This document shows positions 6,332 to 11,399 of a DNA stretch of 11,399 bases, piece by piece. The stretch comes from Planctomycetia bacterium (GTDB taxonomy: Bacteria; Planctomycetota; Planctomycetia; Gemmatales; Gemmataceae). The translations under genes and the position numbers were made by a program. A model generated the notes under the pieces. That model saw nothing but the letters and a program-made list of their open reading frames with translations. It did no database searches and was not told the origin of the DNA. The stretch spans positions 1 to 11,399 of the forward strand of contig SXHE01000563.1 in the NCBI GenBank assembly GCA_005773755.1, written 5' to 3'. Within the stretch, counting starts at the first letter, position 1, and the number at the start of each line of letters is the position of its first letter.

Positions 6332-7390
6332 TTACTCGTCGTACTTGAGCAAGAACTTGGGGTTGATCGCCTTGAAGCTGAGGCGGCCCAGGTACTCGTC
6401 TTCGACTTCGATCAGCGGGCGCAGCACGATCCCCTCGCGCTGCGCCTTCGGGTTCAACACGCTCGTTCCCTCCGATAGCGCGACGAGTTCATCGACGCAG
6501 TGGTTCAGCACCACCGTGCCGAGTTGCGGGACCGCGTCCAGCCCCATCTCCGCGATCGCGGCGAGCACGTCCGCGTGATTCAAGAAGCGGAACGTGCTCA
6601 CGTCGAAGACGTTGAACACGCGAAGCGTCACTTCCGGTAGTGCGTACTTATTCTGCTGCACGCCCGGCCCTACTACTTCGCCCTGGATCGCGGCCTCGAA
6701 CCCGCGCGCTGCGCCGAATCCACGCAGCTTTTCTTCAAGGTCGAGGCGCTTCGCGACGCGGATCAGGACGCTCGCTTCGTCGGTGGTGTCGAGCAGCATG
6801 TTCCGGCTGCACACGCCGAACTCGCCCTCGCGGACGAATGCCGTGAACGAGGTGCCGTCCAGCTTCTCGGTCATGTAGAACGCACGGCCGCGGTGCCGCT
6901 CGATGACCTTTTCCAGCACCTGCACGCGGGTCTCGTCAGTCTTCGAGAGGAAGCCGGGGAACGACCCCTTAACGCGCCCGCCCATGCCGACCGTCTGCGG
7001 CGGTTCCCACTTGCGCACGCCCAGCGCGTCGGTCACGTCCGCGTCCTCGTCGGTCGGCGCGCCGTCGGGCAGCACGCTCAGCGGGAAGCAGATGCCCTGC
7101 GACACCTGCCCGCGGAGCTTGATCGTCTTGATGCGGAACCCGGCCTCCTGGGTCACGGCCCCGCTCGCCTCCGTCTGGGCGGGCTTGTAGCAGTTGGGGC
7201 GCAGGAACTCGAACGCCGCCCGCTCCGGCAGCAGCGCGTCGATCTCGCAATACACGACCTTGTCGCCCGGCTTGAACTCGCCCTTCTTGACGACCACCCA
7301 CCAGCCGAGGACGCGGACCTTCTCGATCGCGTCGGCGCTGGGGATCGGTTCCGCAGCGTTCACCGTCTGGACGCTCGCCAACTTCCGCAT
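6332..7390 (-). CDS. RNA ligase, DRB0094 (Rnl5-like) family
   Basis: A 352-residue ATP-dependent RNA ligase of the kind first described in Deinococcus radiodurans, which seals nicks with an RNA 3'-OH end. The N-terminal domain (about 1-135) opens with MRKLASVQTV, GWWVVVKKGEFKPGDKVVYCEIDALLP and FEFLRP, typical of this family's OB-like module. The nucleotidyltransferase domain has motif I as EKLDG with the AMP-accepting Lys176, then a QGEVVG motif III (Glu238), EGIVLRP motif IV (Glu319) and FKAINPKFLLK motif V (Lys340). All catalytic motifs look intact. The ATG at 7390 was chosen because it begins the family's N-terminal motif and has GGAG (7399-7402 on the complement) at 8 bases. A GTG at 7423 would add 11 atypical residues. 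It follows the condensation gene by 63 bases on the same strand, so co-transcription is possible. The physiological substrate is unknown. Confidence 0.9.
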   Translation of the reverse strand: MRKLASVQTVNAAEPIPSADAIEKVRVLGWWVVVKKGEFKPGDKVVYCEIDALLPERAAFEFLRPNCYKPAQTEASGAVTQEAGFRIKTIKLRGQVSQGICFPLSVLPDGAPTDEDADVTDALGVRKWEPPQTVGMGGRVKGSFPGFLSKTDETRVQVLEKVIERHRGRAFYMTEKLDGTSFTAFVREGEFGVCSRNMLLDTTDEASVLIRVAKRLDLEEKLRGFGAARGFEAAIQGEVVGPGVQQNKYALPEVTLRVFNVFDVSTFRFLNHADVLAAIAEMGLDAVPQLGTVVLNHCVDELVALSEGTSVLNPKAQREGIVLRPLIEVEDEYLGRLSFKAINPKFLLKYDE

Positions 7391-7453
7391 GTTCGTGTCT
7401 CCGGTCCGGCCGTGGGGTCGCACCGGCTACGACAGTCGGCGCGCCCGCGCGGT

Positions 7454-8725
7454 TCACGTCACCGTGCCCGCCAGCACCGCGGTCAGGATGTCGGCGATGG
7501 TATCGATGCGCGCGGCTATCACGCCCCCGGCCTCGTAGGTCAGGGCGATTGAGACCTGATTCCCCTTGCTGCACACGTCGGCGACGAGTGGGGCAGACCC
7601 GCCGAGAGGGGCAACGCGCCACGACCGACCGAACCGCGTCGCGAACGGCTCGACGTTCCACTCCGCGCGGAATCGCGTGTTCGTCAACCCCGCGGTGTAT
7701 GGGGCCATCTGGTACGGGAGAGCCCAGCCCCAGCGCCGTGGGAGCAACTGGAGTGTGGTGCGCAGGACGCGGTGCCCGCCCAGGCTGAGCAGGAAGTACC
7801 GGCCGTCGCGGGTGCGCGCCGTTTGGGCGCGCACCGATTCGATCAGCGCGCCGATGGTCCGGGGCCGCGGTTCGGGCATCTGGATCGTGGCGTATGCCAG
7901 AAACAGCCCCCACGCGCGGGCGTGAGCTTCGTGCCCGTACGCGCGCAGATCGAACATGTTGATCAGGTTGAGCCGGTTCCGCCAGACGTTCCGGTAGCGT
8001 TCGGGCAGTGCCTCCGCCAGCGCCCAGAACAGGGCCGCCCCGGTCACATCGTTCAACGTCGCCCCAGTCGGGCGCGGCGGGTGTGGAAGCGCCAGCAGCC
8101 GGACGCACAACGCGGTGCGCTCCGGTCGCGGCCGGGGCACGGGGTAGGCCCGCGCGAGCGCGAGCAACTCACGAGCTGTTTCAACTGCGGGGACGGTGAT
8201 TCCTCGCAACCCGCGCCAGGGTAGCGGAACCGCCGACGGTTCCGGCGCGGTCAATTCGGTCGCGTCCGCCCCTGGCCCGACCGGCGCGCCTGCGAACCGC
8301 GCGAGGATGCGCCGGAACAGGCTCGCCGCGGAAACGCCGTCGATGGGCCAGTGCTGCCACGTCATCCCGATCACCGAACGCGGTTCGCCAGGAACCACCC
8401 ACAAGCGGATGAGAGGGTCGCCCGGCGCGAACGGTCGGTTCAATTCGGCCGCGCACTGTGCGTCAAGCGAGGTATTTGAAACAACTGCCACCTCGATGCG
8501 CGGTGGTGTCGGCAGGTACTCGACGAACCGGCCGTTGGGACGTGCGACCGGGTAGCACACTCCGAGCAGGGCCAACTCTTCTTCCGCTGCGGCGCGCAGT
8601 CGGTCTTGTTCGACCGGGCCGCGGGCCTCGATCGCGTCGATCCCGTTGAACGGTTGGGACGCCTCCCAGAACCGCATCGCGCGCTGGAAGTCGTTGAGCG
8701 GAAGTGTGGGCCGTGCGGCGCTCAT
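7454..8725 (-). CDS. Condensation-domain-like acyltransferase
   Basis: A 423-residue stand-alone protein of the CoA/ACP-dependent acyltransferase superfamily that includes NRPS condensation domains, PapA enzymes and wax ester/DGAT enzymes. The active-site motif reads QHWPIDG at 124-130: His125, Asp129 and Gly130 keep the catalytic HxxxDG, while the first His of HHxxxDG is Gln. The N-terminus (LPLNDFQRAMRFWEA) and the C-terminal region with TAGLTNTRF and RFGRSWRVAP fit the two-lobed fold. No signal peptide or adenylation domain is seen. The ATG at 8725 overlaps the acyl carrier protein stop by 4 bases (ATGA), so the two are translationally coupled and the carrier protein is the probable acyl donor. 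The acceptor (amine or alcohol) is unknown. An in-frame ATG at 8764 lies inside the carrier gene and is less likely. Confidence 0.8.
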   Translation of the reverse strand: MSAARPTLPLNDFQRAMRFWEASQPFNGIDAIEARGPVEQDRLRAAAEEELALLGVCYPVARPNGRFVEYLPTPPRIEVAVVSNTSLDAQCAAELNRPFAPGDPLIRLWVVPGEPRSVIGMTWQHWPIDGVSAASLFRRILARFAGAPVGPGADATELTAPEPSAVPLPWRGLRGITVPAVETARELLALARAYPVPRPRPERTALCVRLLALPHPPRPTGATLNDVTGAALFWALAEALPERYRNVWRNRLNLINMFDLRAYGHEAHARAWGLFLAYATIQMPEPRPRTIGALIESVRAQTARTRDGRYFLLSLGGHRVLRTTLQLLPRRWGWALPYQMAPYTAGLTNTRFRAEWNVEPFATRFGRSWRVAPLGGSAPLVADVCSKGNQVSIALTYEAGGVIAARIDTIADILTAVLAGTVT

Positions 8726-8943
8726 GTGGCAAACAGCGCGAGGAGGTCGTCCACGGTGCGGCACTCCGCGACCTTGCTCGGCGGGACGCGCGTGCCGGTC
8801 GCGCGCTCCACCTGTACGACGAATGTGAGTTGTGTCAGCGAGTCCCAGCCGGGCAGGCCGGACAGCTCGTCCGGGCCGTGCAGCGTGCCGGGGCCGACTT
8901 CCACGAGCGCTTCGAGTTGGGCCAGCATTGTCTCGCGTGTCAT
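8722..8943 (-). CDS. Acyl carrier protein (phosphopantetheine-binding)
   Basis: A 73-residue carrier protein, the normal size of a free ACP or PCP. The attachment motif is GWDSLTQL with Ser35 as the predicted 4'-phosphopantetheine site, preceded by DELSGLPG and followed by the helix FVVQVERATG. The end (ECRTVDDLLALFA) matches helix 4 of the family. The ATG at 8943 has GAGGG (8950-8954 on the complement) at 6 bases. A longer in-frame start at 8997 adds 18 residues without carrier-protein character. It is the first gene of the - strand set and overlaps the condensation-type gene by 4 bases. It is distinct from a fatty-acid synthase ACP in context, since no fab genes are nearby, and it probably serves this acyltransferase. 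Confidence 0.88.
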   Translation of the reverse strand: MTRETMLAQLEALVEVGPGTLHGPDELSGLPGWDSLTQLTFVVQVERATGTRVPPSKVAECRTVDDLLALFAT

Positions 8944-9033
8944 CTCGCGCCCTCGCGGCGAAAAACTACATCCCGGTTTCTCCGAATCGCCCGCCACCCG
9001 CTGCGTATGATCCTATGACCCCGGACGGGTTCC

Positions 9034-9062
9034 TTGCCTCGCGCGCGTCCATCTGGAATAAT
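9034..9062 (+). promoter_or_regulatory. Candidate sigma-70-type promoter of the VWA-kinase operon
   Basis: TTGCCT (9034-9039) and AATAAT (9057-9062) are separated by 17 bases and match the -35/-10 consensus at 4 and 5 of 6 positions. The expected start near 9069 gives a leader of about 40 bases before the ATG at 9109. It lies in the 165-base gap (8944-9108) between the divergent ACP and VWA genes. No equally good promoter was found for the - strand. Confidence 0.4.
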
Positions 9063-9108
9063 ACCGGCCTGCGCCGAACCCGTTCCCACACCGTTAGAGA
9101 GTGCTCCG

Positions 9109-9837
9109 ATGAGCCAACTGCCCAAGGTCAAAGGCATCGCCGACATCGTGTTCCTGCTGGACGCGAACGGCAGCATGGGGCCGTGCATCAACGCGGTCAA
9201 GAAGAACATCACGACCTTCGTTCAGACGCTGACCACCGCGACGCCCAACGGCGGGGCCGTGGTGAAGGACTGGCGCGCGAAGATCATGGGCTATCGCGAT
9301 CTCGACTATACCGACGTGCCCGCGATCGTGGACAACCCGTTCGTGGGCAGCGTGCCGGAACTCGAAGCGCAGCTCAACGCGCTGGCCGCCGAGGGCGGCG
9401 GTGACGAACCGGAAACGCTGCTCGAGGCGCTCTACATGCTCGCCAACATGCCCTCGACCGGGCCGGACGAGCCGCTCCGCCCGGACTCTTGGCGCAACGT
9501 GAACGCCGGCCGCCGGTTCGTGATCGTCTTCACCGACGCGCCGTTTAAGGAGCCGCTCCGGGTTCCGAAGGACGCTCGCATCGATGACGTGATTCTGAAC
9601 CTGATGACCGCGAAGGTCGTCCTCCACATGTTCGCCCCGGCGACCCTGTCGCGGTTCGGCACGCTCGAGGAGGTGGACAAGGCGCTTTGGTACAAGATTC
9701 CCGTGAACGCCGGCGAGACGGCCCAGTCCGCACTCGAAGCCTACACCAACGACCAGAGCAAGTTTGAAAAGATCATCCAGCTTCTGGCGAAGACCATGAC
9801 TCAGCAGTCCGGTGGCGACACCCCTTCGGCGGATTGA
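9109..9837 (+). CDS. VWA-domain protein 1 (TerY/YegL-like)
   Basis: A 242-residue protein that is essentially one von Willebrand factor A domain. The metal-ion-dependent adhesion site begins FLLDANGSM: Asp18 and Ser22 are kept, but the middle position of DxSxS is Asn20. A GGGDEPETLLEAL segment follows at about 103-115, a common VWA feature, and the third MIDAS region is VFTDAPF with Asp143. No signal peptide or membrane segment is seen, so it is probably cytoplasmic. It resembles the following gene product: 19 of 35 residues are identical around the MIDAS. The ATG at 9109 begins the conserved part; only a weak AGAGAG-like ribosome site precedes it. An in-frame ATG at 9034 is less likely. It is first in the operon with a second VWA gene and a kinase. 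Confidence 0.88.
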   Translation: MSQLPKVKGIADIVFLLDANGSMGPCINAVKKNITTFVQTLTTATPNGGAVVKDWRAKIMGYRDLDYTDVPAIVDNPFVGSVPELEAQLNALAAEGGGDEPETLLEALYMLANMPSTGPDEPLRPDSWRNVNAGRRFVIVFTDAPFKEPLRVPKDARIDDVILNLMTAKVVLHMFAPATLSRFGTLEEVDKALWYKIPVNAGETAQSALEAYTNDQSKFEKIIQLLAKTMTQQSGGDTPSAD

Positions 9838-9880
9838 AGCCGCGCGCGGCTTGGCGCGAGAACAGGCACGAGGGAATTCG

Positions 9881-10639
9881 ATGGCGACCAGTACGAAGGG
9901 CGTCGTGGACGTGGTCTTCTGCCTCGACGCCTCGGGGTCGATGGCCCCCTGTATCGACGGGGTGCGCAAGAACCTCGACTCGTTCCTCGACGCGCTCGCG
10001 GGCGACGCGAACCGGAAGATGGACTGTCGGCTCGATTTCCTCGTTCACTCGTGCGGGGCCGACGGCGGGCTGGTGCGGTCGAAGTCGCTCAACAAGAGTG
10101 GCGAAGACCTCATCAAGGCGCTGTATGGTCAGACGCCGCAGCCGAGCGCGTTCTTTACGACCGACCGTGTCGCCGTCAGTAACGCGCTCCGCAGCGTCGA
10201 GGTGTACGGCGATGAGGCCATGCTGATCGCGCTCGACATGGCACTCGACTACCCCTGGCGACCGCAGGCCGGGTGCCACCGGGTCGTCGTCCTGCTCACG
10301 GACGAACCGCTGGAGGCCAACGCGATCTGGGCCGCGCAGCAGGCGAAGCTCGACGCGATTATCGACAAGATTCAGAAGTTGGGCGTGAAGCTGTACCTCG
10401 TCGGGCCGCAGTCCGCGGGGCTGGACACGCTCGCCGAAGCGGACAAGTGCCTGTACCAAAAGGCCACGCAGACCTACGACGGCCTCGGCGCGCTCGACTT
10501 CAGCAAGGTGCTGGGGCAGATCGGCAAATCGGTGTCCGCGTCCGTTCTGCAAGGGCGACCCGACGTGGGCGTGAAACGGGCGCTGTTCGGTCAGGATCAG
10601 TGGGTGGCTTCCGACGACGCGATTCGCGGGGGGCGGTGA
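9881..10639 (+). CDS. VWA-domain protein 2 (TerY/YegL-like)
   Basis: A 252-residue VWA protein with a complete DxSxS site (FCLDASGSM: Asp16, Ser18, Ser20) and a LLTDEPL segment carrying Asp141. A YGDEAMLIALDMAL segment corresponds to the GGGDEPE region of the first VWA protein. The C-terminal part (about 165-252) includes a VKLYLVGPQSAGLDTLAEADKC stretch and a tail that looks partly disordered. No signal peptide is seen. The ATG at 9881 has GAGGGA (9870-9875) at 5 bases; an in-frame ATG at 9812 overlaps the previous gene and is less likely. The gap to the first VWA gene is 43 bases and the kinase follows immediately. It probably acts as a metal-dependent binding partner or scaffold for the kinase, which is inferred from context. 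Confidence 0.9.
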   Translation: MATSTKGVVDVVFCLDASGSMAPCIDGVRKNLDSFLDALAGDANRKMDCRLDFLVHSCGADGGLVRSKSLNKSGEDLIKALYGQTPQPSAFFTTDRVAVSNALRSVEVYGDEAMLIALDMALDYPWRPQAGCHRVVVLLTDEPLEANAIWAAQQAKLDAIIDKIQKLGVKLYLVGPQSAGLDTLAEADKCLYQKATQTYDGLGALDFSKVLGQIGKSVSASVLQGRPDVGVKRALFGQDQWVASDDAIRGGR

Positions 10640-10641
10640 CG

Positions 10642-11399
10642 GTGTACAACATCGGCGACAAGGTCCAGGGCTACACGATCAAAGACCTCATCACCATCGG
10701 GAACAACTCGGTGGCCTACGCCGCGACCGACTCGGGCGGGCGCAAGGTGTTCTTCAAGGCGTACCAGTCGCCCTCGATCCGGGTGGCGTGGTACAAGCCG
10801 TTCGTGGACCACCAGAAGGAGCTGAAGGCCCGGATCGAGGGCAGCCCGTGTAAGCAGTTCTGCTACCAGTTCCTCGGCGGGTTCGAGCACAACCGGAAGT
10901 TCCATCAGGTGTTCGAATTCCTGGACAAGAGCCACTCGCTCGAGAAGATTCTGGATCGCGTCAAGACGCACCCGACCGAAGTGCCGTGGGCGGCGCGCGA
11001 GTTGATGGCGAAGGTGCTGGTCGCCGGGATCGCCCAACTTCACGCGGCGCAGATCGTTCACGCCGACCTGAAGCCCGACAACATCATGCTCATCGAAGAC
11101 CCGTCGCTGGGCATGAAGTACCGGCTGAAGATCATCGACATGGACTTCTCGTTCTTCACGAACAAGAAGGCCCCGTGGGACGGGCACGAGGGCTACTTCG
11201 GCACGCCGGGCTACATGAGTCCCGAACACAACAAGGTGCCGGTCCCGGTGTCGGACGTGTTCACCCTGGGCATCATCCTGTACCAGTTGCTCGGCCCCGG
11301 CCATCCCTACCCCTACGACGACAACGACAAGATTCTGGGGGCGTACAAGGCGTACGCGGTTCCGAAGCCGAAGCTCGCCGGCGCGCCGAGCGCGCCGGC
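10642..11399 (+). CDS. Divergent Ser/Thr protein kinase (3' truncated by window edge)
   Basis: A eukaryotic-like kinase domain, open to the end of the window (252 codons seen). The glycine loop is degenerate (TIGNNSVAYAA, about 18-28). The ATP-binding lysine is Lys39 in VFFKAYQ. The catalytic loop is HADLKPDN (140-147) with Asp142 and Asn147, and the metal-binding Asp168 is in DFS, not DFG. The activation segment ends GTPGYMSPE, and a DVFTLGIILYQLL helix follows. Catalytic Lys/Asp/Asn/Asp are all present, so activity is likely despite the Ala in place of the usual Arg of HRD. The GTG at 10642 follows a six-G stretch at 8 bases. A GTG at 10636 is an alternative that overlaps the VWA stop as GTGA. 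Operon with the two VWA genes recalls TerY-P or E. coli YegL/YegK/YegI modules. What follows the kinase domain is unknown. Confidence 0.9.
   Translation, partial: MYNIGDKVQGYTIKDLITIGNNSVAYAATDSGGRKVFFKAYQSPSIRVAWYKPFVDHQKELKARIEGSPCKQFCYQFLGGFEHNRKFHQVFEFLDKSHSLEKILDRVKTHPTEVPWAARELMAKVLVAGIAQLHAAQIVHADLKPDNIMLIEDPSLGMKYRLKIIDMDFSFFTNKKAPWDGHEGYFGTPGYMSPEHNKVPVPVSDVFTLGIILYQLLGPGHPYPYDDNDKILGAYKAYAVPKPKLAGAPSAP

Noticed and set aside
7391..7453. Terminator or promoter between the condensation gene and the RNA ligase gene
   Set aside because: Only short GC-rich inverted repeats are seen, with no T run or -10 element on the - strand; co-transcription is the simpler reading.
6969..8108. Long open frame (379 codons) on the - strand spanning the condensation and RNA ligase genes
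   Set aside because: It is in another frame of two well-supported genes, is Arg/Gly/Ala-rich and crosses the gap between them, so it is a composition artefact.
8944..9108. Promoter for the - strand ACP operon
   Set aside because: TATTAT (complement of 9058-9063) and TAGGAT-like hexamers exist, but none has an acceptable -35 at 16-18 bases, so no site is assigned.
9094..9969. 291-codon - strand frame opposite the first VWA gene
   Set aside because: The + strand frame has MIDAS motifs and correct operon spacing; this frame is His/Arg/Val-rich shadow sequence.
1..11399. tRNA or rRNA genes, CRISPR arrays, insertion sequences
   Set aside because: Reading by eye gave no cloverleaf-like segment, regular spacer-repeat array or transposase; the window is filled with protein-coding genes and short gaps.

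Overview
The window reads as a piece of the chromosome of a GC-rich planctomycete, most likely from the Gemmata group. This rests on the base composition, on a small secreted protein of the kind expanded in planctomycetes, on an intergenic palindrome built from 7-bp repeats, and on a von Willebrand A (VWA) plus protein kinase cluster. The assignment is inferred, since no rRNA or other phylogenetic marker was searched.

Bases 1-4115 (+ strand) are a housekeeping replication, repair and transcription block: the 3' part of dnaX (clamp loader), a ybaB/ebfC nucleoid protein, recR, and rpoN (sigma-54). dnaX, ybaB and recR form a widely conserved gene group. The dnaX gene carries a run of nine A (780-788) at the domain III/IV junction, and both other reading frames stop within 20 bases after it. 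This is the layout expected for making a short gamma form as well as full-length tau. rpoN ends in a clear intrinsic terminator (4147-4173).

Bases 4182-6238 (+ strand) hold an acyl-CoA carboxylase carboxyltransferase, probably read from a leaderless transcript that starts at a perfect TATAAT, and a small exported protein resembling the TIGR03067 family. A palindromic element with heptamer repeats (6240-6330) lies between this strand and the convergent genes that follow.

Bases 6332-8943 (- strand) hold three genes transcribed in the order acyl carrier protein, condensation-type acyltransferase, RNA ligase. The first two overlap by 4 bases (ATGA) and look like a minimal thioester-dependent acylation pair. 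The third is a DRB0094-type (Rnl5-like) RNA ligase 63 bases downstream.

Bases 9109-11399 (+ strand) hold two tandem paralogous VWA-domain proteins and the start of a divergent Ser/Thr kinase (HAD instead of HRD, DFS instead of DFG), tightly spaced as one operon. The layout recalls TerY-P / YegL-YegK-YegI type signalling modules, whose PP2C phosphatase would have to lie beyond the window. The points most worth following are the dnaX slippage site, the VWA-VWA-kinase operon and the ACP-condensation pair.
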